A DNA stretch of 64,000 nucleotides from Acidilobaceae archaeon (GTDB lineage Archaea; Thermoproteota; Thermoprotei_A; Sulfolobales; Acidilobaceae): NCBI GenBank assembly GCA_027080775.1, contig JALWPV010000032.1, forward strand, positions 124,001 through 188,000, in the 5' to 3' direction. Below the pieces are notes generated by a model that was not told the origin of the DNA, searched no databases, and saw only the letters and a program-made list of their open reading frames with translations. The translations under genes were made by a program, and so were the position numbers. Shown piece after piece: positions 8,770-17,634 of the stretch. Within the stretch, counting starts at the first letter, position 1; the number at the start of each line of letters is the position of its first letter.

Positions 8770-11700
8770 GAGCAGCCTCGAGTTGGATTATGCTGAGAGG
8801 TTCAAGGATTTCCTCAGAAACTTTAGGGACCGCCTCGGGGAGCTGAAGTACCTTCAGAGGCTCCGGAGGATGATAAGCTTCAATCAGTCTAGCCTAATCG
8901 TTGACTACCCCGACCTCTACAGGTACGACACGGAGTTGGCCGAGGCCGTGGTGGAGGACCCGGATAGGTTCATACGCAGCGCTGGCGACGCCATCAAGGA
9001 GCTGGTCGCCCAGGAGGACCCGGAGTACGCTGAGAAGAAGAGGAGGTTCGTGCCCAGGTTCGTGAACCTCTTCGAGACCGTTAAGATCAGGGAGATACGC
9101 TCCGAGCACATAGGTAGGCTCGTCCAGATAGACGGCGTTATAACGAGGATGCTACCAGTGAAGAGCAAGCTTGTGAAGGCTGTATTCCTCCACGACAAGT
9201 GCGGGGGCACATTCACCTGGCCTCCTGGCGATGAGGAGCTTCAGGAGGACAAGCTGGAGAGGCCCCCCTATTGCCCCCTCTGTGGTGAGAGTGGGGGACG
9301 CTTCATACTGGTGAAGGAGAAGAGTACCTACATAGACTACCAGAAGATCGTAGTGCAGGAGAGGCCCGAGGACGTTCCGGGAGGGCAGATGCCTAGGAGC
9401 ATAGAGGTCAAGCTGACCGGTGACCTGGTCGACACGGCGAGGCCCGGGGATAGGGTGCAGATAGCTGGCATAGTCAGGCTGGAGCCGGCCTCGCCTAGGA
9501 GCACCCTCTTCGACATCTACATTGAGGCGAATAGCATCAGGGTTAGCGAGAAGGAGCTGGAGGAGGTATCCATAACTAGGGAGGACGAGGAGAGGATACG
9601 CCAGCTTGCCCGCGATCCCTGGGTGAGGGAGAGGATCATAGCCAGCATAGCCCCCAGCATCTACGGGCACTGGGACCTCAAGGAGGCCATAGCACTCCTA
9701 CTCTTCGGCGGCGTCCCCAAGGTGCTGCCGGATGGTACCAGGATAAGGGGCGACATACACGTGCTCTTCATTGGAGACCCTGGTATGGCGAAGAGCCAGC
9801 TCCTCCAGGCGGCTGCCCGCGTGGCTCCAAGGGCGGTCTTCACGAGTGGTAAGGGCAGCACGGCGGCGGGCCTCACGGCGGCGGTCCTCAGGGATCCGAA
9901 GACGGGGGAGTGGTACCTCGAGGCTGGCGCCCTCGTGCTCGCCGATGGTGGCGTGGCTATAATTGACGAGTTCGATAAGATGAGGAGTGAGGACAGGACT
10001 GCGATACACGAGGCGATGGAGCAGCAGAGCTATCACAGGGACTTCGAGATACTGCTCGGGGATGGGAGGAAGGTTAGGATAGGCGAGCTGGTAGACTCCC
10101 TCATGGAGAGCCGCCGGGCCGAGGTCATAAGGGGCAGGGAGACCGAGGTGCTGAGGGTTAACGACATCTACGTGGTAGCCTATGACCCAGAGGCCAAGAG
10201 GACTGTCCTAGCCAAGGCTGATAGGGTAAGCAGGCACAGGGCTCCGAGGAGGCTTGTAAGGATAAGGTTCTCCAACGGCAGGGAGGTAACCGTGACCCCC
10301 GAGCACCCGATCATGGTATGGACGGGCGGCGCCATCAGGGAGAAGCCCGCCTCCGAGGTGAGGCCGGGCGACATCGCAGTGGGCGTGAGATTCTACGGCA
10401 TACCAGAGATCTACAATACCGACCCTAAGACAGCCGGTGTAGCGGCGCTCCTCGCCGCAGCCACCGAGCCCCCCAGCTTCGAGGGCGGGTGCCTGGAGGC
10501 CACCCTGCCGGGGGCCAGCGGCCTCTGCGTCGAGGTGGCCCGCGAGACGCTCTCGGGCATCGAAGCGGAGTATAGTGTGGAGGAGCTGGATGGGGGCTGG
10601 TGCAGGCTCCGGATCTGCGGCAATGTCGCTGAGGCCCTCGAGGCCCTAATGCCGGAGCTCCTCTGGTCCCGCGGAGAGGCCAGGATTCCGGCCAGGATCC
10701 TAGCAGCGAAGAGGGAGGCGAGGAGGGAGTTCCTGAGGGTCTACTTCCAGCTGAGGGGCCGCATAGGCCCCGATGGCCTCGCCCTAGGGGCTAGCGGTAG
10801 GGGGCTCGCGGAGGACTTACAGGACCTCCTCTTGGACTTCGGCGTCTACAGCGTGCTCGACTGCTCCCGCGGCTCCTGCAGTCTCCGCGTCCAGTCCCCA
10901 CGCGACGCTGAGGTGCTCCTATCCATAGCGGGCCTAGAGGGCGGCTGGGCTCTAGCCTGGCCCCAGGGGGGTGAGTGGGACGAGCTGCCACCGGACGCCT
11001 CGAAGCGCCTTGTGGACGCCGCGGCCCTCGCGGGCGTCAGGGGCGTGGCCTCTACCCCCGGGGGAGGCCTTGATAGGGGTATGGCGTCGAGGCTCCTAGG
11101 CGAGCTTCGCGAGCGGGGGGCCGTTGGTGGCGTCGAGGATCTTGAAGGTATAGTAGGGGGCAACATCAGGTTCCTGCGGGTCGAGTCCGTTGAGGTCGTC
11201 GAGAATAGGGACTCGGAGTGGGTCTACGACGTCACGGTGGAGCCCTACCACCTCTTCGTCTCCCACGGGCTGGTCCTTCACAACACAATAAGCATATCGA
11301 AGGCTGGCATAGTGGCGAGGCTCAACGCTAGGGCTAGCGTGCTCGCTGCTGGGAATCCCAAGCTGGGCCTCTATGACCCCACGAAGAGTTTCGTGGACAA
11401 CGTTAACCTGCCCCCAACGATACTCTCGAGGTTCGACCTGATATTCGTGTTAAGGGACATACCCGACAAGAGGCGTGACGCCGAGCTAGCGGCGTACGTA
11501 CTCGAGGCCCACACGGGCAGCGATAAGATAAGGCCCGACATAGACCCCCAGCTCCTCAGGAAGTACATCCTATACGCCAGGCGCTACGTGAGGAGGATCC
11601 GCCTCGCACCCGAGGCCAAGGAGATGCTCAAGGACTTCTTCACTAGCATGAGGGCGAGCGTGCTATCCAAGATGCAGGGGGAGGGCCCCATACCGATACC

Positions 11701-12100
11701 GATAACGACGAGGCAGCTCGAGGCGCTCATAAGGCTGACGGAGGCCCACGCCCGCATGGCCCTAAGGGAGGAGGCTGGCCCCGAGGACGCCGCCGAGGCT
11801 ATCAGGCTGACGCTCAGCTTCCTGACGAGCGTTGGCTTCGACGTGGAGACCGGGGTGGTGGATGTCGGCATGCTAGCCTCGGGGGCGACGTTCAGGATGA
11901 GGACTATAATGAGTACAATCCAGGATATAATAAAGGAGATGCAGAAGGAGAGGGGCTGCGTGCCCCTCAAGAGGATCCTGGAGGAGGCGGAGGCCCGCAG
12001 GATCCCCAGGGAGAAGGCGCAGGAGGCCGTCGAGATAATGCACAGGAGGGGGCTGATATTCGATAAGGGGGGCAACCAGTGCTACGCCCTAGTGCCGTGA
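8753..12100 (+). CDS. mcm: Replicative helicase MCM, interrupted by an intein
   Basis: Hexameric 3'-5' DNA helicase of the archaeal replisome. The precursor is 1115 residues; removing the 419-residue intein leaves about 696, the usual MCM size. It has an N-terminal OB domain with a zinc site (DKCGG...CPLCG, about residues 145-185), Walker A GDPGMAKSQ (about 341-349), Walker B IDEFDKM (about 404-410), and the arginine-finger segment LSRFDLIFVLRD after the intein. A C-terminal winged helix ends the protein (RRGLIFDKGGNQCYALVP). The intein sits after EAMEQQ and before TISISKAG, in the ATPase core, so splicing is needed for activity. GTG at 8753, 8756 or 8762 are all possible starts; 8762 (MAESSLELDY) is the one least overlapping gins23. 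The stop overlaps the convergent M42 gene by 12 nt. Confidence 0.97.
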   Translation: MVGVAESSLELDYAERFKDFLRNFRDRLGELKYLQRLRRMISFNQSSLIVDYPDLYRYDTELAEAVVEDPDRFIRSAGDAIKELVAQEDPEYAEKKRRFVPRFVNLFETVKIREIRSEHIGRLVQIDGVITRMLPVKSKLVKAVFLHDKCGGTFTWPPGDEELQEDKLERPPYCPLCGESGGRFILVKEKSTYIDYQKIVVQERPEDVPGGQMPRSIEVKLTGDLVDTARPGDRVQIAGIVRLEPASPRSTLFDIYIEANSIRVSEKELEEVSITREDEERIRQLARDPWVRERIIASIAPSIYGHWDLKEAIALLLFGGVPKVLPDGTRIRGDIHVLFIGDPGMAKSQLLQAAARVAPRAVFTSGKGSTAAGLTAAVLRDPKTGEWYLEAGALVLADGGVAIIDEFDKMRSEDRTAIHEAMEQQSYHRDFEILLGDGRKVRIGELVDSLMESRRAEVIRGRETEVLRVNDIYVVAYDPEAKRTVLAKADRVSRHRAPRRLVRIRFSNGREVTVTPEHPIMVWTGGAIREKPASEVRPGDIAVGVRFYGIPEIYNTDPKTAGVAALLAAATEPPSFEGGCLEATLPGASGLCVEVARETLSGIEAEYSVEELDGGWCRLRICGNVAEALEALMPELLWSRGEARIPARILAAKREARREFLRVYFQLRGRIGPDGLALGASGRGLAEDLQDLLLDFGVYSVLDCSRGSCSLRVQSPRDAEVLLSIAGLEGGWALAWPQGGEWDELPPDASKRLVDAAALAGVRGVASTPGGGLDRGMASRLLGELRERGAVGGVEDLEGIVGGNIRFLRVESVEVVENRDSEWVYDVTVEPYHLFVSHGLVLHNTISISKAGIVARLNARASVLAAGNPKLGLYDPTKSFVDNVNLPPTILSRFDLIFVLRDIPDKRRDAELAAYVLEAHTGSDKIRPDIDPQLLRKYILYARRYVRRIRLAPEAKEMLKDFFTSMRASVLSKMQGEGPIPIPITTRQLEALIRLTEAHARMALREEAGPEDAAEAIRLTLSFLTSVGFDVETGVVDVGMLASGATFRMRTIMSTIQDIIKEMQKERGCVPLKRILEEAEARRIPREKAQEAVEIMHRRGLIFDKGGNQCYALVP
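10028..11284 (+). other. Intein within MCM (degenerate LAGLIDADG endonuclease)
   Basis: In-frame protein intron of 419 residues (MCM precursor residues 426-844). It begins with Ser (SYHRDFEILLGDG), carries block B GREVTVTPEHPIMVW with the conserved T-x-x-H, and ends with blocks F/G (WVYDVTVEPYHLFVSHGLVLHN); the +1 extein residue is Thr. The splice residues (Ser1, His-Asn end, Thr+1) look competent. The middle has the size of a homing endonuclease, but the second LAGLIDADG-like helix reads FLRVYFQLRGRI, with Gln and Arg where the motif has Asp, and the first reads GVAALLAAATEP. It should therefore splice but probably cannot cut DNA. Confidence 0.93.
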
Positions 12101-13192
12101 GCCTATCTCCCTCTCGTACCACTCCCGCGTCAGCCTCTTGGTAGCCTCGACTAGGAGCCTCGCAGTGTACTCAACATCGGATAGGCTTAGGACCTCGACG
12201 GGGCTGTGGATGTACCTCGTTGGTATGGATATCGTCGCAGTCGGCACCCCCTCCCGGGTGAGGGCTATCACGGCGCCATCCGTGGTGCCCCCGGGCAGTA
12301 TGGAGAGCTGGTAGGGTATCCCGGCCTCCCTGGCCGCCGCCTCGAGGAGGCGCAGAAGCTTGGGGTGCGTTATCAGCCCGCTCGACGCCCTGCCATCCGC
12401 CACGGTCAAGGCGGGGCCTCCCCCGACCCTGGCGACCTGCTCCTTCGGCTCAGCGCCGGGCACGTCGTTCGCCGTGGTGACATCAACTGCCAGGCCGATG
12501 TCGGGTGAGAGGGAGTAGGCGGCGACCCTCGCACCCTTGAGGCCCACCTCCTCCTGGACGGCGGCCACGAGGTATACGTCGGCCTCCTGGCCGTCGAGCG
12601 ACTTGAACGCCTCTATTATAGCGGCGACCCCGGCCCTGTCATCCATGGCCTTGCCAGTCACCCTGTCGCCCTGCAGCCTTATCGTCTCCCTGTCTAGGTC
12701 CACGGGGCTTCCAACGTGTATGCCGAGCTTCTCGACCTCCTCGCGGCTCGACGCTCCTATGTCCACGAAGAGCCTGTCGAGGGGCACGACCTTCTCCCTC
12801 TCCTCCTGCTTGAGGAGGTGCGGCGGCTTGCTCCCCACGACGCCGTAGACGAGAGACCCGGAATCCGTCAGGATCCTCACCCTCTGCCCCAGGACTATCG
12901 GGTCCCACCAACCGCCCACCGGGGAGAGGTATATGAAACCCTTATCATCTATGTACCTGACGAAGAAGCCTATCTCATCCATGTGGGCGTCCCAGAGCAC
13001 CCTCAAACCGCCGCCCGATCCCTTCTTGTAGGCTATCACGTTGCCCAGCCTGTCTACCCACACCTTATCAGCGGCACCCCGCAGCTCCTCCACGATCACG
13101 CCCCTGACCTCGTCCTCGTACCCCGAGATGCCGAAGGCCTCTGTGAGCCTCTTCAAGAGATCGTAGAGGCCATCAGACCGAGCCATCAGCAT
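12089..13192 (-). CDS. M42 family metallo-aminopeptidase
   Basis: Dinuclear zinc aminopeptidase that trims peptides, usually as a large tetrahedral dodecamer. Visible family residues are HMDEIG (first metal His and catalytic Asp), MDDRAG (bridging Asp), QEEVGLKGA (catalytic and metal Glu), AVDVT (Asp), and RYIHSPVE near the C-terminus (His). From ATG at 13192 the protein has about 367 residues, a little above the usual 330-360. I chose this start because a TATA-like AATATAG at 13219-13226 lies about 30 nt upstream, giving an almost leaderless mRNA; ATG at 13186 is equally possible, and a longer start at 13246 lies upstream of the TATA box. It is convergent with mcm, overlapping by 12 nt, and divergent from hel308. 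Confidence 0.92.
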   Translation of the reverse strand: MLMARSDGLYDLLKRLTEAFGISGYEDEVRGVIVEELRGAADKVWVDRLGNVIAYKKGSGGGLRVLWDAHMDEIGFFVRYIDDKGFIYLSPVGGWWDPIVLGQRVRILTDSGSLVYGVVGSKPPHLLKQEEREKVVPLDRLFVDIGASSREEVEKLGIHVGSPVDLDRETIRLQGDRVTGKAMDDRAGVAAIIEAFKSLDGQEADVYLVAAVQEEVGLKGARVAAYSLSPDIGLAVDVTTANDVPGAEPKEQVARVGGGPALTVADGRASSGLITHPKLLRLLEAAAREAGIPYQLSILPGGTTDGAVIALTREGVPTATISIPTRYIHSPVEVLSLSDVEYTARLLVEATKRLTREWYEREIGSRH

Positions 13193-13218
13193 CCACCACC
13201 GACCCCGGGCAGTCCCCG

Positions 13219-13226
13219 AGAATATA
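13219..13226 (-). promoter_or_regulatory. TATA-like box for the M42 peptidase gene
   Basis: Minus-strand CTATATT lies about 30 nt upstream of the chosen ATG at 13192, which suggests a leaderless transcript and decides against the longer start at 13246. Confidence 0.5.
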
Positions 13227-13293
13227 GCCTCGACTGGGGCCCCCACTATAGTCAGGGCCCTGGCCCTCCCCGAGGGTCCAGCGGTCCTGTGGG

Positions 13294-15465
13294 GTGCCTC
13301 TGTTGGCCGCTAGCCAGGTGAACGGGGCGGTCGCGGAGCTGCTGAAGCTGCTGGGCGTGAAGAGGCTCTACCCCGTCCAGGAGGAGGCCGTTAGGGCCGG
13401 GGTGACACGGGGCGAGAGCCTGGTAGTCTCAGCTCCGACAGCGTCGGGTAAGACGCTCGTCGCCCTGATGGCCATAGTCTCGGCCCTCGAGGGGGGCGGG
13501 GGTAGGGCCTTCTACGCGGCCCCCCTCAGGAGTATAGCGTTGGAGAAGTATAGGTCCTTCAGGGTCCTCGAGAGACTGGGGTTCAGCGTTAGGGTCAGCG
13601 TGGGGGACCTAGAGAGGGGGCTGCCAGGTGCCGACGTCGTTATTACGACCTACGAGAAGCTCGACTCGAGCATACGCAACGACCCCGGGATCCTCGGGGG
13701 CCTCAGGGTCGTGGTTGTTGACGAGGTGCACTACGTGGCCGACCCTAAGAGGGGCCCCCTCCTCGAGGGCCTCCTAGCGAGGCTCCTCAGCCTAGGAGAG
13801 AGGCCCCAGATCGTGGCCCTCAGCGCTACCATACCGAATGCTGGCGAGCTAGCCGAGTGGCTCGGGGCCAAGCTCGTGTCCTCGACGTGGAGGCCCGTGC
13901 CTCTCAGGGAGGGCGTGCTAGACTCGGGGGAGATAGTCTACGCGGACGGCTCCAGGAGGCCCGTGGAGAGGCCCACGGGCAAGCCATACGTGGACCTCGT
14001 GGCGGACCTCGCCGGGGAGGGGGGCCACGCCCTGGTGTTCGCGCAGAGCAGGCGTAGGGCCATACAGATGGCCAAGCAGGCCTCCAAGGCCCGCTCGATG
14101 CTGTACTATGACGAGGCAAAGGCTAGGGAGTGGGCCCGGAGGATAGCCTCGAGCGGCGCCCCCGCCCCGATTAGGGAGGAGTTGGCCGAGCTTGTGTCAC
14201 GCGGGGTTGCCTTCCACCATGCTGGCCTCGGGAACGAGCTGAGAAGCCTCGTGGAGGACGCATTCAGGGATGGCGCCTTAGCGGCGATATACGCCACGCC
14301 CACGCTCGCCGCTGGCGTCAACCTGCCGGCCCGGAGGGTAGTCGTAGCTGAGTACCTCCGCTACGAGCACGGGTTCAGGAGGCCGATAAGTGTGGCCGAG
14401 TACAAGCAGCTAGCCGGCAGGGCCGGCAGGCCGGGGCTAGACGAGTACGGGGAGGCCGTGATAGTGCCCCAGGGGAGGGACTCCCCCGAGGACATCCTAG
14501 ACCGCTACGTTAGGGGCGAGCCGGAGCCCGTGGAGAGCAAGCTCTCCGGCCTGAGGGGGCTCAGGCACGTCATACTGGGCCTCATAGCCTCGGGCGTTGC
14601 ATCCACGAGGGAGGCCATACTGGGGGTGGCGTCGAGGACCCTCTACGCCAGGCAGAGGGGCAAGAGGCTACTAGGGCCCCTCGTCTCGAGCGCTCTGAGC
14701 CAACTCGCTGGCTGGGGCCTCGTGGAGCAGGGCCCAGGGGGCTATAGGGCGACGGCCGTGGGGCTCGAGGCGAGCAGGTACTATGTTGACCCAGAGACAG
14801 TGAAGATATTCACGGACTCCCTTGAGGAGGTGGAGGGCGAGCCCAGCGACGCCCAGCTCCTCTACATCATAGCGGCGTCCCCCGACATGCCCAGGGTAAG
14901 CGTTACCCGGCGGGAGGCTGAGGAGCTGCTAGACGAGCTACTCGACAGGGCTCCCGAGGTATACGATCTCATAGACTACGTCGGCTGGGACGAGTCGTCT
15001 GCGGTGAAAGAGACGCTCATACTCCTCGACTGGATAGAGGAGGTGCCCGAGGACAGGATAGTCTCGAAGTACGACGTGTGGCCCGGCGACCTCTACTCCC
15101 TAACAGACACGGGCCGCTGGCTGGCGAGGGCCCTCTCGGCGGTAGCCGAGGCCATGGGGCACCCCGGGGTGGCGGGCAGGCTGAGGGTGCTGGGCAGCCG
15201 CATACGCCATGGCGTCAAGCAGGAGCTACTCGAGCTACTCTCCATACCGGGGATAGGCAGGGTCAGGGCGCGCCGCCTCTACAACGCTGGCTATAGGAGC
15301 CTAGCCGACCTGGCGTCGGCCGAGCCCTCCAGGCTCCTCGCGGTACCCGGGATAGGGGCCTCCACGGTGGCGTCGATACTGGAGTTCCTCGGCAGGAGGG
15401 AGGAGGCGGAGGAGGTTAGGAGGCGCTCCGGGAGGGGGAGGGGCCTAGCGGCATTCCTCGACTAG
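13294..15465 (+). CDS. hel308: Hel308-type superfamily 2 DNA helicase
   Basis: ATP-dependent 3'-5' DNA helicase thought to act at stalled replication forks. The 723 residues contain, in order: Q-like motif (RLYPVQEEAVRAG), Walker A APTASGKT (47-54), DEVH box (about 147-150), motif III ALSATIPN, motif IV region, FHHAGL, motif VI QLAGRAGRPGLDEYGEA, winged-helix and ratchet regions, and C-terminal helix-hairpin-helix pairs (LSIPGIGRVRARRLYNAGY and LLAVPGIGASTVASIL). The length fits Hel308/Hjm (about 700-720). The start is GTG at 13294; TTG nine bases later is an alternative. Its last 21 nt overlap the convergent dehydrogenase gene. The location near gins23-mcm groups replication and repair functions. 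Confidence 0.93.
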   Translation: MPLLAASQVNGAVAELLKLLGVKRLYPVQEEAVRAGVTRGESLVVSAPTASGKTLVALMAIVSALEGGGGRAFYAAPLRSIALEKYRSFRVLERLGFSVRVSVGDLERGLPGADVVITTYEKLDSSIRNDPGILGGLRVVVVDEVHYVADPKRGPLLEGLLARLLSLGERPQIVALSATIPNAGELAEWLGAKLVSSTWRPVPLREGVLDSGEIVYADGSRRPVERPTGKPYVDLVADLAGEGGHALVFAQSRRRAIQMAKQASKARSMLYYDEAKAREWARRIASSGAPAPIREELAELVSRGVAFHHAGLGNELRSLVEDAFRDGALAAIYATPTLAAGVNLPARRVVVAEYLRYEHGFRRPISVAEYKQLAGRAGRPGLDEYGEAVIVPQGRDSPEDILDRYVRGEPEPVESKLSGLRGLRHVILGLIASGVASTREAILGVASRTLYARQRGKRLLGPLVSSALSQLAGWGLVEQGPGGYRATAVGLEASRYYVDPETVKIFTDSLEEVEGEPSDAQLLYIIAASPDMPRVSVTRREAEELLDELLDRAPEVYDLIDYVGWDESSAVKETLILLDWIEEVPEDRIVSKYDVWPGDLYSLTDTGRWLARALSAVAEAMGHPGVAGRLRVLGSRIRHGVKQELLELLSIPGIGRVRARRLYNAGYRSLADLASAEPSRLLAVPGIGASTVASILEFLGRREEAEEVRRRSGRGRGLAAFLD

Positions 15466-16587
15466 CACTGATTCGGGGTCGACGCGGGACACCCTGATGC
15501 CCCTCGCCTCGAGGTAGCCTAGGACCTCGCTGAGGTGACCGTTGAAGCCTAGCTCCTCCGGGTAGTGGATACCCGGCTCCCTGACGCGGCGTGCCTCGAG
15601 AGCGACTCTGAGGGTGGCGACTGCTGAAGCGCCCGTCACCCTGGCCATGGCGCTCCATTCGGCCTCGGCCCCGACTATCGAGAGCGAGGCCGCCGCCCCC
15701 CTCTGGGAGGAGGCCTTGACGGCCAGCACAACCACGTCCTCGACGCCACTCGTATTCTCCTCTATAAGCCTCGCGAGCACCGCCCTAGGCCTCACCATGC
15801 ACCCGTCGACGTGGACGGGCTCGTCGCTCAACATACCCAGGCTCCTGAGCTTCAACACGAGGTCGAGGTGGCCCGGGTGGCGTAGCGTGTACTCCACGAG
15901 GTGCGAGGCCCTCCCCCTCATGGTGTGGAGGAGGCTCCTCAACCCGTCGGTGGGGAAGGCCTCCATCACGCCAACGCCCGGGATCCTCGCCTTACACGCT
16001 GACGAGAGAGGGTCGAGCGCGGCGACCTCTCCTGCCCTGAGGATCCTCGCCGGCCTCAGGTACTCGTCAATTAGATCCTCAGCGTTCCACGTGGCTGCGA
16101 GGCCCAGCGGGTTAGCGTTGGGATCCCGCGAGACGCCCCCGACTAATATGTAGGCCTCCTCCAGGAAACCCAGCTCCCTATAGGCTGACGCCACCAGCAT
16201 GTTACTAAGGCCCGGGGCAACCCCGGCATCCACAACCACCCTAATACCCGCTCTAGAGGCCAGCTCGGCGTAGCGCTCCGGTATACTCTTATAGAAGCTT
16301 ACATCCACGGCGTCAACTCCAGCTTCCACGACGCTCTCGAGGGGCCTCCCACCGAGGCCCCCCGGCAGGGCTATGAGGGCGTAGTCCACGTCCCTGAGGG
16401 CCTGAGCGAGTGCCCGCGGGCTAGAGGCATCCGCCAGGCGCCCCTCAGAGCCCACGACCTCGGAGGCCCTCCTAAGAGCCCTGGAGCTGGAGTCAACCAC
16501 GACGACATCATAGCCCAGGCCAGCCAGCTCCCAAGCAGCTCTCAAGCCTATGCGGCCAGCCCCAACAACGGCGACCCTAGACCCCAA
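15445..16587 (-). CDS. Saccharopine dehydrogenase-family oxidoreductase
   Basis: NAD(P)-dependent enzyme with an N-terminal Rossmann fold (RVAVVGAGRIGLRAAWEL) and a C-terminal saccharopine-dehydrogenase-like domain (DAGVAPGLSNMLVASAY, then EAFPTDGLRSLLHTM). Of about 380 residues, the layout resembles lysine 6-dehydrogenase and related archaeal proteins; the substrate cannot be read from sequence. TTG at 16587 follows CGGGAG and begins exactly at the Rossmann strand. A longer TTG start at 16699-16701 would add 38 residues of Ser/Gly/Arg-rich sequence without conserved look. A TATA-like GATATAG at 16751-16759 permits either. Its 3' end overlaps hel308 by 21 nt. Confidence 0.82.
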   Translation of the reverse strand: MGSRVAVVGAGRIGLRAAWELAGLGYDVVVVDSSSRALRRASEVVGSEGRLADASSPRALAQALRDVDYALIALPGGLGGRPLESVVEAGVDAVDVSFYKSIPERYAELASRAGIRVVVDAGVAPGLSNMLVASAYRELGFLEEAYILVGGVSRDPNANPLGLAATWNAEDLIDEYLRPARILRAGEVAALDPLSSACKARIPGVGVMEAFPTDGLRSLLHTMRGRASHLVEYTLRHPGHLDLVLKLRSLGMLSDEPVHVDGCMVRPRAVLARLIEENTSGVEDVVVLAVKASSQRGAAASLSIVGAEAEWSAMARVTGASAVATLRVALEARRVREPGIHYPEELGFNGHLSEVLGYLEARGIRVSRVDPESVLVEECR

Positions 16588-16807
16588 CTCCCGGGGAGCA
16601 CCCCCACGCGGCCCCCAGAGCCAGGCCGTGGCTGGGGACTCAATGTTCCGGCTCTCCACATCCCACGATTCAGGAGACTCCCTTCCACGGCATCCCCCCA
16701 ACCGCGCCTGGCCCGGGGGGCCGCGCCATTAGAGGTAGCGCATCGAGGGAGGCTATATCACTGACCAACGATGCCGAGTACTAGAAAGCGCGTGCGCCAG
16801 CCTGAAA

Positions 16808-16816
16808 GCAATAAAC
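16808..16816 (+). promoter_or_regulatory. TATA-like box for tRNA-Gly
   Basis: CAATAAACC lies about 30 nt upstream of the mature tRNA 5' end in otherwise GC-rich DNA. Confidence 0.45.
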
Positions 16817-16843
16817 CCCCGCCACCCTAGGGACTTCCGTGGA

Positions 16844-16922
16844 GCGGCCGTCGTCTAGCCTGGACTAGGACGCCGGCCTCCCAAGCCGGCGATCCCGGGT
16901 TCAAATCCCGGCGGCCGCACCA
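16844..16922 (+). tRNA. tRNA-Gly (anticodon CCC)
   Basis: A complete cloverleaf can be drawn by hand. The acceptor is GCGGCCG/CGGCCGC. The anticodon stem CCGGC/GCCGG encloses loop CTCCCAA with anticodon CCC. The T arm is CCGGG-TTCAAAT-CCCGG. The discriminator is A at 16919, followed by encoded CCA at 16920-16922. No intron. It decodes GGG glycine codons. It shares the 5' segment GGCCGTCGTCTAGCCTGG with the tRNA-Pro at 41749-41826. Confidence 0.96.
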
Positions 16923-17009
16923 TCCCCTTTAAGAGGGAGTAGCCCTTAATCTAGGGACACGCTTGAGGACTCCGCGTGCTAGAAGCTTGAGGGGTCCTTG
17001 TACAGGGCC

Positions 17010-17117
17010 TACCGTTTTATGTGTATTCTGTATCCGTGCTTGATTTCTGATTGTCGTGTTTGGTAATGATGTAATGTATAGTGTATTCTTCGTTGAGCCA
17101 AAAGGTAATAAAGGAGT
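17010..17117. other. AT-rich gene-free stretch upstream of prefoldin
   Basis: About 110 bases of conspicuously AT-rich DNA between tRNA-Gly and pfdA, in a GC-rich neighbourhood. It contains several TATA-like words and GTAATAAAGG near 17105-17114, which is suitably placed as the pfdA promoter. No gene or convincing RNA was found in it. Confidence 0.4.
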
Positions 17118-17147
17118 ATGCTGCTGATAATATCTATGGTGGGCGGC

Positions 17148-17585
17148 ATGAGCGAGCAGGTTAAGGAGGCAGGCAGGGAGGCCCGCGCCGACAAGCTGGA
17201 GGAGGAGCTTAGGACGCTCTTCGGCCAGGTCGAGAGCCTCAGGCAGCAGGTGGCCACGATAGACGCTACGGTCATGGACCTAGCAACGGTCATAGAGACC
17301 CTGGAGTACATAAAAGAGAAGGGTAGGGATAAGACCGTGCTAGTCCCCATAGGCGCCGGGAACTTCATACGCGCAAAGATAGTGGACACCGAGCACGTGG
17401 TCATGGGCGTCGGCGGCAGGCTAAGCGTCGAGGCCACGATAGACGAGGCGAAGGAGCTGATAAACGAGAGGATACGCGCCCTCGAACAGCTGCGGCTGGA
17501 CCTCCGTAGGAAGCTCGAGGAGCTGAACGCCAGGATCAGAGAGCTGATCCGAGAGTACCAGGGGTCCCCGGCGGAGACCGCCTAG
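17148..17585 (+). CDS. pfdA: Prefoldin alpha subunit
   Basis: Subunit of the jellyfish-shaped prefoldin co-chaperone, which captures unfolded protein and hands it to the thermosome. The 145-residue protein has the family form: an N-terminal coiled coil (LEEELRTLFGQVESLRQQV), a central beta-hairpin region (VLVPIGAGNFIRAKI, then VVMGVGGRLSVEATIDEA), and a C-terminal coiled coil (LRLDLRRKLEELNARIREL). I chose ATG at 17148 (MSEQVKEAG), preceded by GGTGGGCGGC; ATG at 17136 and 17118 are in frame. With a TATA-like element around 17105-17114 the transcript would begin near 17136, making 17118 unlikely. It is followed by a short prefoldin-like gene. Confidence 0.93.
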   Translation: MSEQVKEAGREARADKLEEELRTLFGQVESLRQQVATIDATVMDLATVIETLEYIKEKGRDKTVLVPIGAGNFIRAKIVDTEHVVMGVGGRLSVEATIDEAKELINERIRALEQLRLDLRRKLEELNARIRELIREYQGSPAETA

Positions 17586-17634
17586 CCCTCCCTAACCCTA
17601 TCATCCCCGGCAGCTCTTGGGGGGTAGCGCTTCT

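Noticed and set aside
9152-9670. Minus-strand frame of 172 codons within mcm
   Set aside because: It lies wholly inside the well-conserved MCM coding sequence and its translation has no family resemblance.
17010-17117. C/D-box RNA or replication origin in the AT-rich stretch before pfdA
   Set aside because: ATGATG and CTGA words occur but not in C-D'-C'-D order or spacing, and no repeated origin-recognition boxes are seen; the stretch is better explained as promoter DNA.
17009-17437. Minus-strand 142-codon frame over prefoldin alpha
   Set aside because: It is antisense to the prefoldin gene; the plus-strand protein has the complete prefoldin pattern.
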